DNA of 64,000 nucleotides from Balaenoptera acutorostrata (lineage: Eukaryota > Chordata > Mammalia > Artiodactyla > Balaenopteridae), in NCBI RefSeq assembly GCF_949987535.1, contig NC_080077.1, positions 33,879,389-33,943,388 on the forward strand, in the 5' to 3' direction. Every line of letters starts with the position of its first letter. Position 1 is the first letter of the stretch. Made by a program: the position numbers and the translations under genes. Positions 25,382-37,720 of the stretch are shown here, piece after piece. Under the pieces are notes generated by a model. The model had not been told where the DNA came from, made no database searches, and saw only the letters and a list, made by a program, of their open reading frames with translations.

Positions 25382-26109
25382 AAAATATAACAGCAGAAAT
25401 GAAAAACATTGTTGGCAACTTAAACCTTTTAAAACTATAAATAAGGCATTGTAAATATATATATATATGTGTTTATATATATATAGTAGGCACTTAAATC
25501 ATTTAAAAACTAGTTTCATCATTTTGGAAATGCCTCATCTTCATTTAAATCTGATTTTCAATATACAGTAAGAGACAAGGTACATAAAGCTAAATTTTGA
25601 TATTTTATATAGTTCAGTCTATTACATTGCATTCACCCCTTATGAAATATAAACAGTTAAGAGATGTTTATCAAAGAAAGCAAAATATTCAACTCAATAT
25701 TATTATATGCCTGATTTTAGTGCATTTTAGAGAAATTCAAAATTAATGCTTATTGTGGGTTTCTATACCTTTCATTTATTTTTATGCTATTTTTTAAATT
25801 ATTCACAATTAATTAATTAATTAAACAAATATTCACTGAACACCTACTATATACATGATATTGGTAATATTGTGGTAAAGGGAAAAAAACCCCACACTTC
25901 CTGCTCTTTTGGAGTGTATAGTCTGGTGGGATAGAGAGGTATTTGTTTAATGATCATGAAAATAAATTATAACCACAAACTGAAGAAAAAGCACAGTGGT
26001 ATAACACAATTATACCAAGATTGGAGGAATCACATCACACCTGGAATATCACAGAAGACTTACGGTAGACTTCGAGGAGCTGAGGTTTAGAAAGTGAATT
26101 GGAATTAAC

Positions 26110-27480
26110 AGAAGTTAACAAGATGTAGGAGGAAGTGATTTACTTCAAGGCTAAAGAAAACATGTCCGGAAAGGCTCTGTGGGACAAACTAACTCAAGGA
26201 TACCATGGCTGGAGTACAGATGGCCAGGGTCAAAGTGGTGTGAGATGTGGCCAAAGTGAGACTTTGGCCTTTATCTGAAGAGCAATGAGAAGCCAGGGGG
26301 ACGAGTTTAAGCACTAGTGACATGTTTAAGCACTAGTTTAAGCACATGTTTAAGCACTAGTGACTAGTTTAAGTGACATGTTCAAATTTGGGATAGCAAA
26401 AGTGCATTCTGGCTATACCTTGGAGAACAATCAGAAGGAAAATAAGAATAAAAGCTGGACTAGCTAGAAAGCTAATGTGGTAATCCCAAACTAAGGGCTG
26501 GACGAGAGTAGGGTAGTGAAGATGAGATCTATACACAGAAGTGGAACCCAGTGTATTTGGTAATGGGTTAAATAAGTGGGAGGATGAGAAGGAAGAAAGT
26601 GGCATCAAAGAAGATTTCTAGGTTTCTGGCTTATATGTTCAATGCATCAGGGTCCAGATAACCAGAGCATGAGTTGGGGAAGAGATGAGGCTGAGGAATT
26701 AAGATCACGAGGAAAGAGCATCACATGTCAATGAACAAAATGGAGAATTTGAAGGAGGAGAATGATGTGATCAGATCTGTGATTTAGAAAGTTCACTCTG
26801 CCACAGGAATAATACTTGTTTGGAGTTAGATAAAACTTAGGAAGAGAGGTAATAGAAGACCTCTGAATTGGGTTGGGGTAAAATGAAGAGCAACCGTTTA
26901 GTTCTATTTTGGGAGACTGGTAAATATTGGAGGATAAATCATTGAGGTGTTCTAAATAGAAGAAAGTATGGGTTTTAAGAGGAAGATGGTGAGTTTAATT
27001 TGAGATGTCCAGTTGACAGTTAGGTACATAGGACGGAAACAGGAGAATGAAGTCTGTCTTGAGAATATGGACTTATTAATCATAAACATATATGTGGCGA
27101 TCGAAGCCAAAAGAGAGGGTTTACAAGTGAGAAGAGGTCTGGACTGAGGACTGGACCCCAAGGTAATTGACTTTTGAGGGATGGGCAGAGGAAGAGCTTG
27201 AAAATGAAAGGTCTGAGAATTAAGATAAAAGCAGAGAGGAGAGTATGTTAAGAAGGAAGATAGGGTCAAAAGTGGCAATTGCTGTAGGAAGTCCAAGTAA
27301 AATAAAGTTTCCACTGGATTTAGTGACCAGCTTGTCACCGATTACCTTGTTGAAATAGTTTTAGTAGCAGGCTGGGAGTGGAAATCTAGACTACAGTGGA
27401 GTGCGAAGTGAAAGCAGACCAAGTCTTTGAAAAAATTTGGCTGTGAAATGAAAGAGGGAGGTAAGGACAGTAGCTACAGA
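26110..27480 (+). repeat. Ancient eutherian interspersed repeat, family not assigned
   Basis: About 1.3 kb of purine-rich text with a familiar dispersed-repeat pattern: 'aagcactagtgacatg' near the start, 'tgatcagatctgtgatttagaaagttcactctg', 'ttgagatgtccagttgacag', 'gaagaggtctggactgagga' and 'tttggctgtgaaatgaaagaggga'. I recognise it as a dispersed repeat but cannot name the family safely. Confidence 0.6.
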
Positions 27481-28699
27481 GGTATATGGAGTCGTCATCA
27501 AAAAGCATCTCAATATTCCACACTAATCATAGTGTCTGACAGTATGAATATGTAACATATGATTGCCATATTCAAAAAACTTATATTCCAAGGGGGAAAT
27601 GGAATGACAATAAATTAAAATACATTGAAAAAGATACATGATTATACAACATTTTGCTTATGTAATATTTGACATTAAATTATATAAAATAAATGTTTAA
27701 AATGTTAATCTGGGGGAGGAATATTATTCTCTTTACCAAGGGCTATTAGAGAACTAAATCGCTTCATGAAAAAGATAAGCACAAAATATACAAGCACTTG
27801 AAGGACAGAAGGCAGCTCACACCAGCTATGCAGGATCAGACTTGCCAGATGTTTTAACAAACATAAAGAATGTATTAGTGATAAAGTGACTCGCCAGCTA
27901 ACAAAGTAGAGAAAAGGATTCTCAAAAAGATTGGCTGTAGCAGTGAAAGCACTTTCCAGAGGAAAGGGAGCTGGAAGCACCGGGTACCTCTAGGCTCACC
28001 GTGGTTTTCAATCTTGGCTGACATCAGAATCATCTGGAAGCTCTTGAAAGTCCCAGTGCTCATACTGTGCCTCAGACCAAATACATCACAACCTTTGGGG
28101 GTGAGACTGGGCACCACGTAACTCTAATGTGCACTCCTAGTTTAGGCACTATCTCCTCTAACGTAGCCATGGATAATAGGAAGTCATGGCCCCTGCACTT
28201 ATACTCTGGGCCCAACTGCTGAATCATTCATGGCTGTGAGATAAAGGTACTGGGGGGTCTCAGCCAATATTGGTGGATATTTATGTCCTCTAGCCCTCTA
28301 GTTATGATTACATGTGTATCAATACACCTTTTGATTATCACGCTGATTGACCACAGGCAAAGAAAGAATTGATCATTTTGACTTGAATATTGAAGGTCTC
28401 CATGACAGTCCTGTTTCTGGTGGGGACAAGGTTAAAAAATAGGTGAGGATTTCTCTTTCCTCCCCATCCTCACTTTATCAAGGAGATATTTACTTTTAGA
28501 TGTCTTATTTCTAGGCTTTTTATGTTACAAGATCTGAAGAATGGGCAGATAAAAATGGTACTGAAGTGTGGAAAGGGGGAAAAAGAGTAATTTTCCAGTG
28601 GAGAAATCTGGCAAATGCTACCTCAGTCAGGTGATCAAGATCAACATCAACAGTAATAAGACATATTGATTGCATGGGTTCTTAATATGACGTGATAAA

Positions 28700-29150
28700 A
28701 TGATACATTATCTCTGTGGTCTTCCCCACAAAAACCTATATGTCTATTCTAATCATGAGAAAAACATGAGGCAAACCCCAACTGAGGAACATCCTACAAA
28801 ATACATGAACTTGTCAAAACTGTCAAAATCATCAAAAACAAGGAAAGCCTAAGAAACTGTCACATTCTAGAAGCCATAGCCTAAGAAGACATGATGACTT
28901 AATGTAATATCCTGGATAGGATCCTGAAACAATAAAAGGACATTAAGTAAAACTGAAGAAAAAGCATAGTCTTTAGTTAATAATAATAATCAATATTAGT
29001 GTATTAGTTGTGATAGATATATCATACCAAGATATTAACAGTAGGGGAAAGTGGGTATGGAGTGTATGGGAAATCTCTGTACTATCTTTGCAACAACTTT
29101 TCTGTAAATCTAAAACTATTTTAAAATTAAAAAATTTATTAAAAAATAGT
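28700..29150 (+). repeat. Old L1 3' UTR fragment (L1M type)
   Basis: The phrases 'ctaatcatgagaaaaacatgaggcaaacc' and 'ctgtactatctttgcaacaactttt', then 'ctgtaaatctaaaactattttaaaatt', are a typical 3' end of ancient L1M subfamilies. Confidence 0.75.
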
Positions 29151-30815
29151 ATTGGAATGAACTCAAATTGGATAATAGACCTAAATATAAAATGCAAATT
29201 ATAAAACTCCAAGATAACATAGTATAAAATCTAGATGACTTTGGGTATGGTGATGACTTTTTAGTTACGACACCAAAGCAATTGATGAAAGGAATAATTG
29301 ATAAGCTGGGCTTCATTAAAGTTAAAAACTCTGCATTGTGACAGACACTGTCAAGAGAATGAGAAGGCAAGTCACAGATTGGGGGAAAATATTTGCAAGA
29401 CAAAGCTAATAAAAAACTGTTACAAAGGACACTTAATAATAATTTAAAAAACAACTCGATTAAAAAATGAGAAGAGTCTTAGTTCATTCAGGCTGCTATA
29501 GCAAAATACCACACACTAGGTGGCTGATAATGACAGGAATTTATTTCTCACAGTTCTGGAGATTGGGAAGCACAAAATCACATCCCAGGCATCCCAGGTG
29601 TCTGTTGAGGGCCTGCTTCCTGGTTCATAGGTAGTGTCTTTTCACTTTGTGCTTACATGGCAAAAAGGGACAAAGGATCTCTCTGGGGTCCCTATTATAA
29701 GGGCACTAATTCCATTCATGAAGGCTCTGCCTTTATGACCTAATCACCTCCCAAAGGCCTCACCTCCTAATATCATCACCTTGGAGGTTAGGATTTCAAC
29801 ATAGGAATTTTGGAGAGGACACACACACATATTCATTCCATAGCAAGACCTGAACAGACATCTCACCAAAGAAGATATACAGATGGCAAATAAGCATATA
29901 AAAATGCTCAACATAGTATGTCATGAGGGAATTGTAAATGAAAACTAGAATGAGATACTACTACATACCTACTAGAATGGCCAAAATTCAGAACACTGAC
30001 AACACCAAATGCTGGTGAGGATTTGGAGCAATAGGAACTCTTACTCATTGCTGCTGGGAATGCAAAATGGTACAGCCACTTTGGAAGACAATTTGGAGAT
30101 TTCTTACAAAACTAAACACACTCTTCCCATATGACCCAGCAATTGCACTCTTTGATTTTCACACAAATGAATTGAAAACTTATATACTTGGATGTTTATA
30201 GCAGCTTTATTCATATTGCCAAAGCTTAAAAGCAACCAAGGTGTCCTTCAGTAGGTGAATGGATAAATAAACTTGGTACATCCAGAAAATGGAATACTAC
30301 TCAGCACTAAAAAGAAATGAGCTCTCAAGCCATCAAAAGACATTGAGGAAACTTAAATGTATATTACTAAGTGAAAAAAGCCAATCTGAAAAGGTTACAT
30401 ACTGTATGACTCCAACTATATGATATATGATATATAGAGACAGTAAAAAGATGCCAGGGTTGCCAGGGGTTAAGGAACAGGGAGAGGTGACTAGGCAGAC
30501 CATGGAGGACTTTCAGGGCAGTGAAACCACTCTAAATGATCCTATAAAGGTGGAGACATGTCATTAAACATTTGTCAAAATCTATAGAATGTACAATACC
30601 AAGAGTGAACCCTAAAGTAAACTATAGGCTTTGAGGGGTGATGATTTGTCAGTATAGCTTCATCTATTGGAACAAACGTATCACGCTGGTGGAGGGTGTT
30701 GATAATGCGGGAGGCTGTGCTTGTCTTGGGGCAGGGGGCATATGGGAAATATCAGTATTTTCCAATCAATTTTGCTTTAAACTTCTCAAAAATACAAAGT
30801 CCATTAAAAAAAATT
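29151..30815 (+). mobile_element. Old L1 (ORF2 3' part and 3' UTR), split by an LTR
   Basis: Two blocks, 29,151-29,475 and 29,848-30,815, read as a decayed L1 ORF2 end ('ctgggcttcattaaagttaaaaactctgc'; 'tgaacagacatctcaccaaagaagatatacagatgg'; 'aaatggaatactactcagc') and a 3' UTR. The reading frame is broken many times. The MLT1 LTR between the blocks is a later insertion. Confidence 0.85.
29476..29847 (-). mobile_element. MLT1-type MaLR solo LTR, inserted in L1
   Basis: Read on the minus strand, the sequence ends in the well-known MLT1 3' part ('ctccagaactgtgagaaat', 'agcagcctgaatgaacta'). In plus orientation this is 'ttcattcaggctgctatagc' and 'tttatttctcacagttctgg'. No internal MaLR sequence accompanies it. 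The insertion splits an L1, which gives the relative age. Confidence 0.82.
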
Positions 30816-30929
30816 TAGTATGTGAGAGTCTGCTGGAAAGATGAAAGGATGTCGGTTAAGAAGTAATAAAGTAATAATAATAATAATATTAAAGGCTCAG
30901 GTCATTTGGCTGTAATCAACAGTGTCAGT

Positions 30930-31345
30930 TTTGCTTATACCTCTTTTCCCAGTGTCTGTCATTCTGTTATAGTGTCTACAGCATATTTGACCCTTAGTAA
31001 GGATTAATTAAATGAATGAATGAATGAAAGGCCTCTGTTCCATGGAATTTTCCCTAGTTACCCTTAACATTAAATTAATATTAAATTAATCCATTTGTGT
31101 GTATTTATCAGGTACATTCCTTTATTTTATTTCATGCTGTGTTACATATTTACTTGCACTTGTCCCATATTACCCTCCACATACCCAAATGCTTATATAC
31201 CCCCCCCCCACACACACCCACTCGAGATTGCAACCTCCTTGAAGACAAACTGAGCCTCATTTTTATCTTTCATCTGCCAACACTTAGCGCTTGGGCTTTG
31301 TATGTGGTGAACATTCATATGCGCTGTTGAATTGAGATTACTTTG
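30930..31345 (+). repeat. L2 LINE fragments
   Basis: 'ttaattaaatgaatgaatgaatgaa' ends one L2 tail. A second copy follows with 'gattgcaacctccttgaagac', 'ctgccaacacttagcgcttggg' and a decayed tail. A C-run followed by (CA)n lies inside at 31,201-31,219. Confidence 0.6.
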
Positions 31346-31880
31346 GCATGATCCGTTTAAAAATTCTTATTTAGTGTATTCATATAACCAATACAAAATT
31401 TTTAATTATTGAATTGATATGAGACAATCTGTACGCATTAATCTGATTAATATCTAACTACATTTGGCAAGAAACTCTGTTCTGTATTTGTACATTCCAC
31501 ATTGCTGGAAGGAGATTCTGAAAAAGTGTTTAGTATGCTATTTGTAACATCAGGGCCATTGTTTAGCATTACGTGCTCAGAATCCCATTTGATTTCCCTG
31601 TGGAAATTCTCCTAAGCCAGCAGCAGGTTAGGTGGAAATGGTACTGGGCCAGTGGGAATCTGGTATCTGGGTCCTACTTAGGTCCTTGAATTTGGTGAAG
31701 TACATGGCCATTGCTAATTCATTTCACTATCATGGCCTGAGGGATTTCTTCTTAAAAAAATGGTCTAGATAATCTGTAAGAACCTTCTAGCTCCAATATT
31801 TTTTGTCATTTAAAGTTCTTTGATAATCAAACTGGATCCCTAAATTCCAGGCCAATTTTCCAGTTCATGCATTTTTCTCG

Positions 31881-31894
31881 CCACAAGATGGCAG
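31881..31894 (+). promoter_or_regulatory. CTCF/YY1-like motif
   Basis: CCACAAGATGGCAG matches 13 of 14 positions of the CTCF core (A in place of Y at position 5) and contains CAAGATGGC, a good YY1 core. It lies about 600 bp upstream of the 3' end of the 12.6-kb intron, that is, on the LAMA2 5' side. Confidence 0.35.
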
Positions 31895-32508
31895 ACTTTA
31901 TGCTGTTTTCTTCATTCTGTATCAGGGAAAGGAACCTTAACCCTCTTGCAGTTTTGAAAATTTAAAACTCCCAATATCTTAAAAAGTCAGATAAACGCAA
32001 CATGGACTTTACACTCTGACTCTAAAAAGTGTCTTGAATGCTTTGGATTTTCATGATAAAGAAGATTTCCTCTTTTGTGGGGGGATAATGATTTAGGCTG
32101 TATTTCTATACAAACACAAAAATCTTATGATGAGATCAAAGAGACTACAAGTATTTTCACTTGTTTTTCTTTTTCCTTACATAGTCAGAGCCAGGGCTTT
32201 GGGAATCCAGAATCGATAAAAACTTTACCATGGAAGCTACTGGATAGAGTACTCAAAATATACTGTCATTCTGATATTTTTAGCCATTGTCCTTGACACT
32301 TCCCAAGTATGTATCCCAATCTTTTCTTGTGCTACTGGGTTCTCAGATTTTATCTGTGGCAGAAGTAGCAAGTCAAAAATACATCTATTTCATGCACCAA
32401 ATTGGGATTTAGGAAGAACAAGATTTTCATTTCAGAAATTTGAAGTAATTTTCCTTAATTATACATAATCTATCTGCTTTAAGAAGAAGCATGATTTTGC
32501 CAACTTAC

Positions 32509-32607
32509 CCTGGTCAGAAGTTCATTCATTTCTGTCACCAGCGTGTTCAGATTGCCTTCTGCCAACTGAATGAGCCTCTCTGGGGCCCGCTGAGGTGAGA
32601 GCAAATG
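32509..32607 (-). CDS. LAMA2: LAMA2 exon: coiled coil, domain II
   Basis: This 99-nt exon encodes 33 residues: HLLSPQRAPERLIQLAEG followed by NLNTLVTEMNELLTR. Leucine and isoleucine spacing fits a coiled coil that assembles with laminin beta and gamma chains. The acceptor is 'tttttcag' before CATTTG, and the donor is GTAAG below 32,509. Phases are 0 and 0, so it is a symmetric exon between introns of about 2.3 kb and 12.6 kb. The sequence is nearly identical to remembered human alpha-2. Confidence 0.96.
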
Positions 32608-32829
32608 CTGAAAAAGATTTCATTCCATATGTTTTTTAGTAAATGGTCTTGCAGTGATCATGGGTTGAACATTTAAAAGAACACATTTTTTCTTTATATA
32701 CAAAGAACTTAGCCTTCTCACCTTCAGAGAAGAGAGAAAGAAACTATTTCAGTTGGGCACTTACAAAGCACCGTTCAGAATAATCTGGCAAATAATACAA
32801 ACTGTTGCAATTTATTGAGACATTACTAT

Positions 32830-33015
32830 GTTCCAGGTCTTTTTGTTTTGTTTTGTTTTTCATTTAGCTCTTACAACAGTTCTATGAGATAAATGTTATT
32901 TCATTTTGTATATAGAAAACTGTGGCTTAAAGAGAGTTAAAAATTTATGCAAGATTGCACAGCCAGTAAGGGGTAGAGTCATGATGAACCTTGTCTGAGT
33001 CTTTAAGGCTCCCAT
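32830..33015 (+). repeat. MIR SINE remnant
   Basis: 'ctcttacaacagttctatgagat', 'tagaaaactgtggcttaaagag' and 'gcaagattgcacagccagtaag' are in MIR order. Confidence 0.8.
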
Positions 33016-33289
33016 TCTAATCAACAGAGATACAGTTTACAGGTTTATTACCTCTTTCTTTGAGGACAGGCACCCTGCCTGGCCAGACACTAACTAACTG
33101 CATGGCGTCAATGTTGTAGGAGCTGGCCTGGCACTCACAGATGGGCCATTTTCCTCTCCTATTGAACATAATCAATCTCACCAAACACTAACAGTAGACA
33201 GGATCACTCTGTGAGAGTGATGAACGAAACAAAGCCCTTCTCTCTTTGAGCTGTGTGAAGGTAGTTTCATTCTCACAGGCCCTAAAGTT

Positions 33290-33495
33290 AAACTACCTCC
33301 TTCCAAGTCCCAGCTCTGTACCTAGTAGCCATGTGACCTTGTCTCTGTGCCTCAGTGTCCCTACCTGGCTATCTGAGACAAACATAGCTAATACAGTACT
33401 CCTTTCCTACTTCTTGGAGTTTCTGTAAAATCTATGTATGATAATTCACATAAGACTTTAGTCAATTGTCTAGCACAGAGATACTCAGCAATAAA
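33290..33495 (-). repeat. MIR SINE remnant
   Basis: In plus orientation it has the reverse MIR order: 'cccagctctgtacctagtagccatgtgacctt', 'cctcagtgtccctacctgg' and 'cagcaataaatgtta'. Confidence 0.75.
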
Positions 33496-33639
33496 TGTTA
33501 TTCTTGCTATCATTATGATTGGTTTCTTCTTCTCGTAAATAAAGATAATAATACTTACTTTGAAAGCTGTGGTCTAAATTAAAGAATATATTCCCTAGAA
33601 GAATGTCCGCCAGTGCCTAGTGAATAAATCTTAGATTTC

Positions 33640-34000
33640 TTCCTCCAGTCTTCACCAATAATTCTCTGCCTATTGAAGTTGTTTCTATCCTTCAAGTTCT
33701 AACACAAATTACACTTTCATTAATGATGTATTCCTTGGTTACTCTGGATCTTATCTATTTCTCCAATCTTTGAACTCTATTGTATGTCAAATTTCTATAA
33801 AGCACGTGGTAATTATGTATTTTTGCTAATTGTTTAATTATCGTTTAACTATTTTTAAACCACATAGACTCCAAGCTTCCTAAGGGTAGTGACTGCATTA
33901 TAGGGGTCATGAAACCCCTGGGGAACCAAGTGCAATACTGGGGCATTCCAGAGTTTCTTAATAAATATCCAGTAATTGACTGATAGTGTATAAGGAGTCA
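33640..34000 (+). repeat. L2 LINE 3' fragment
   Basis: 'gatgtattccttggttactctgg', 'agactccaagcttcctaagggtagtgactgc' and 'aataaatatccagtaattgactga' follow the L2 3' end. Confidence 0.7.
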
Positions 34001-34895
34001 TTTTTCATCTTTTTTTTATTCAGGTGAAACAACTCCAATTTCCTTAACATTTCCTCTTTATCCCATTAACTACTGAAAGCTTTAACGATGTCTTAGAATA
34101 GTGTTTCTCTTACAACAAAATTAGTTCTTGTTGAAGTACTTTCAAAAGTCTCCTCATTCTCTAGTACAAAATTTTCACCTTGCGTTTTCATTTTGACAGT
34201 AAACTTAAATGTTAATGTAAGCATTTCTGGAACCCAGGCTGGGCACCTGAGAGATGCTCAGAGCCACTTGACCTTAGCACCTACATTTGCATGCCTGTTT
34301 GATCATATGGCAGATTGAGCACATAAATCATGAGAACTTGTCAAGTGATGCCAAATGTCATTTCAGGACCCCTCACAAAGAGTTTTCTAGTTCAAATGGT
34401 GGAAAGGTAGGAGAACTGAGTTACCACATGTCACATGCTGATGAAAGAACCTATGTGGAAGTAGTCAGTATGATATTCTTGTTGCAAGTAGCAATTTGCT
34501 TTCAGCAAAAATCATCTGTTATTTTATATTAATGTTTTTAATTTGAATTTTATTTTTTTTAGGCTTTTGTAAAGATGAATTTGTTTTGATTTTATAGAGC
34601 TATTAAGTATAAGGAGTTCATATCTGATTTTATGTTTGCACATATTTAAGGAACATAATAAAATTGATTTAGGCCAAACACTGGGGGTACATGAGCCTCT
34701 TTTTCCATAAGAGCAATCAGTAAATTATAGTTCTCAAGTTTGAAAAACACTGGTTTAGAAAGTCTCTGAATTTCCCTAACGGCTGCCTGCCTTGATTTGG
34801 GACAATGGGAAGAGCATTTACCAATTACAGCAATTACCCCTTTGGAAGCTTCTGTCATTTTTTCCCTGGCTCTTGCTGTTACCGCTCCAACCTAC

Positions 34896-35038
34896 CTTGA
34901 GTTCCTGAGTCCTATTTTCAAGACCGTACAGAATTTTATAAGGAGCGGGCAGTGGGCCAGTGAGGTTGATGCCCGTGGCCATCTGCTCCAGGCGGGCCAA
35001 GTCACCGAGAAGAAGGCCGGTGCATTCATCTCCACAAA
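34896..35038 (-). CDS. LAMA2: LAMA2 exon: short-arm to coiled-coil junction
   Basis: The exon starts with FCGDECTGLLLGDLARLEQM and continues to INLTGPLPAPYKILYGLENR and TQELK. The CGDEC pair lies where the three chains meet at the centre of the laminin cross, where cysteines link alpha, beta and gamma. After it the sequence becomes heptad-like (domain II). NLT and NRT are N-glycosylation sequons. The acceptor is 'tttcacag' before TTTGTGG, and the donor is GTAGGT below 34,896. It starts with two bases that complete Phe and ends in phase 0 at Lys. Confidence 0.96.
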
Positions 35039-36475
35039 CTGTGAAAGGGAAACAGCAAAGGATATTTACTTCTGCTAAGCATCCCAGGCAAATGTGCAAA
35101 GATTTCAGCTATGAAATATTTTATGGCCTAAGTATTGTTCTGTGAAAGATGATGTTTCTCATCTCAGATAATTAATGCTTTCGAATGGATGATGGTTGAT
35201 AAAAGATGAAAAGAACAACAAAAGAGCAGACATGCCTGTTGCCCAGAACCTGAAATATGGACGATGATATAAACTGGGGAACGAAAGAGGAGGAGCAAAT
35301 GGATTTTGAGGGTAAACGAGTGTATCGCCTAAGTACTAAAGGAGAGGTAAAACACGGACTATAACATTATAAATGCCCCAGAGAGTCGCACACGAACAAT
35401 CTAGAGGAAATCTGTAATTGGCAATAAAATATGCTTTGGAATCTAAAAATGTATACATTGCCCCATTAGATTGCAATGTGGAGTGTCTATAGCAATTGGG
35501 TCTCCACATGCTTCAGGTATTACATATTCAAAAACCATATGACTCTTTAGCTTGACCTCTATTGAGAAGAATATTTTTAAAAGTCAAAAGAACTCGTCTT
35601 TTTACAATTTATTTTTTCTCATGATGAAATGTATTTATTTATTACTTACTTGTTCACTTACTTACTTATGCATTTGCCAACTCTTCCTCTTTAACTATTC
35701 AGCACATTATCACTCATGATTAGATGCAGTCCCACAAATTCCTACTTTGATGATCAACCTAATCCTGTCTTGTGGATAAATAATTGCCAAAAGCCAGGAA
35801 AACTTTATTCTTGAAGTAGCCAAGAGTGCTAGTGTTCTACCTATATTTTTTCAATGATTAGAAAGAGGGACTATTCAAATTTAGGGGTGGTGGAAGGGGG
35901 ATGGATGGTAGTAGGGTGGTGGAGAGAAACAATGGTTTCTTCACCATTATCACATGAATCTCATAAATAGTACAATTTCTAAAATTAAAAGATATTGATT
36001 CTGTTGGAGGCTTTATAAAATATACCTATTCAGTTTGGATTTTTAGTTCAAAAATTTTTTTTCACTCTTTGCATCAGAGTAACGAGATGTAGCTTCTCCA
36101 TGCCAAGAAGCACGTGCTACCATATTTATGATAGATATGCGTTCATGCATACAGTTATAATTTCTAGCTTACATTCTGCAGATGGAGGTATAAAAACTAT
36201 ACACATGTTAGAAGAGAGGAAAATATATAACATGAAAAATACTGAGACTTGGAGCAGCTTTGGATCATGCCCCAAACTGGCAAGAATTCAATTAGTTCTC
36301 TAAACAGGACTCCCTTGAGCTGCCTAATGGAGAGAAAACTATTAACTGAAGCTTGTAAACAAAGAGAAGTAGTACAGAGAGTGATTCTGTGATGGGACAG
36401 CAGTTAGAGGTGAGTTACAATATCCCTTCAGAGGGATTAAACTGCCCCAGCAGGGCTTTTAATAAATCAGCTCCT

Positions 36476-36512
36476 TGCAGGTGACACCTGTAAGTGTTGA
36501 GTGTCACCTGCA
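36476..36512. promoter_or_regulatory. Palindromic E-box cluster, candidate enhancer element
   Basis: A perfect 12-bp inverted repeat (TGCAGGTGACAC at 36,476-36,487 and GTGTCACCTGCA at 36,501-36,512) is separated by 13 bp. It holds three E-boxes: CAGGTG at 36,478, CACCTG at 36,485 and CACCTG at 36,505. The surrounding 400 bp shows no repeat signature. CAGGTG/CACCTG is a site type bound by myogenic bHLH and ZEB/SNAI proteins. A role in LAMA2 control is inference only. Confidence 0.35.
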
Positions 36513-36809
36513 GGGGTGCTGTAAGCTCCTGATGCCTTGCAAGCTGAGTGAACAAAGAGGCTTTGGGAGCTGGAGGAGGAATCTGAAACTAGAGCTGGAT
36601 CTCTTCCTCTTCTAGCCAGAACGAAAGAGAATTTGCTCTGCATGGAAACTAAGTAAAAGGAAGAGAATGCCGTGGCTTCAACCCCTCAGTTCAATGCAAG
36701 TGCTTGAGAAGCTTCAACAGACCTCTTGACATGAAGCAACTGTAGAAAACACAACCTGGAACACAATTAGGTACCAAATTGACTATGTCGAAATACCAAG
36801 ACCCAGTCT

Positions 36810-37345
36810 GATTCTCACACTTGAGTGGGTTTCAGAATCATGTGAGGGCTTTCTTAAATCACAGGAGGCTGGGCCATACCCCTAGCACTTCTGATTCACG
36901 AGGTGACTGAATCACCTGGTTTCTGATTCTCTGACTGAGCATGTGCTTCTCTAACAAACTCCCAGGTGACCACTAATACTCTGGTCTGAGCACCACACTT
37001 TGAATAACTACTAGATCAACAGCAATGGCATGACCTGGGAGCTTGTTAGAAATACATACATCTAGGGCTCTATCCTAGATCTAGTGAACCAGAATCTGTA
37101 TTTAAGAAAGATTCCCATGTGACCTATGCATGTTAATGTTTGAAAAGCACTACTGTAGGTCAGTGGTTCTCCATCTTGGCTGCATACAAATCATGGCGAT
37201 TTACAAAATATAGGTATCTAGGTGTTTCCCCTACCCACCTCCAGAGAATCTGATTTGATGGGTCTGTGGTGAGGCCCAGGCATCAGTATATTTAAGAGAT
37301 TCCAGATGATCCCATCATATAGCCAGAGTTTAGAACCACTGGGCC
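36810..37345 (+). repeat. Three adjacent MER5A-like elements
   Basis: Three successive blocks (about 36,810-37,010, 37,015-37,158 and 37,160-37,345) each show MER5A text: 'gaatcatgtgagggctttct' and 'aacaaactcccaggtg'; 'gacctgggagcttgttagaaatac'; 'ggtcagtggttctccatcttggctgc' to 'gagtttagaaccactggg'. The third has both terminal inverted repeats. Confidence 0.75.
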
Positions 37346-37419
37346 AGGTAACAAACTTTAGGGATGTTCTATCCTAAAGGGAGCAAGGATTTGGAAGAGG
37401 TCATTTCACTTGCTGTCTC

Positions 37420-37720
37420 CTCTGCCGAGAACACTTCTTTCTTCACCTTCACCCATGTGACTCCTGGAGATCTAGGTCAAGTGCTCAAGTGTTACTTCCT
37501 CAGAGGAGAAGGCCCTGATGACTCTGAAATTACTGTCCCCACCAACCACTACTGTATTCCCTTCGTCTTTTTATCTTAACACTCATGCATGTATAGGCTA
37601 TCTTTTCATTTTATGTGTTTATATATTGTTTCTCTCTCCTCAGAGAGGGACCTTAATCAACTTTGGTCACAGTGCCTAAGGAAGTGTCTTGCACATAGTA
37701 AATAATCAATAAATATTTGC
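37420..37720 (+). repeat. L2 LINE 3' fragment
   Basis: 'caagtgctcaagtgttacttcctcagag', 'ggccctgatgactctgaaat' and 'gcacatagtaaataatcaataaatatttg' are L2 3'-end text. Confidence 0.82.

Noticed and set aside
26952..27338. 128-codon minus-strand ORF
   Set aside because: It is antisense to a purine-rich ancient repeat. The Leu/Ser/Pro-rich translation reflects composition, not a gene.
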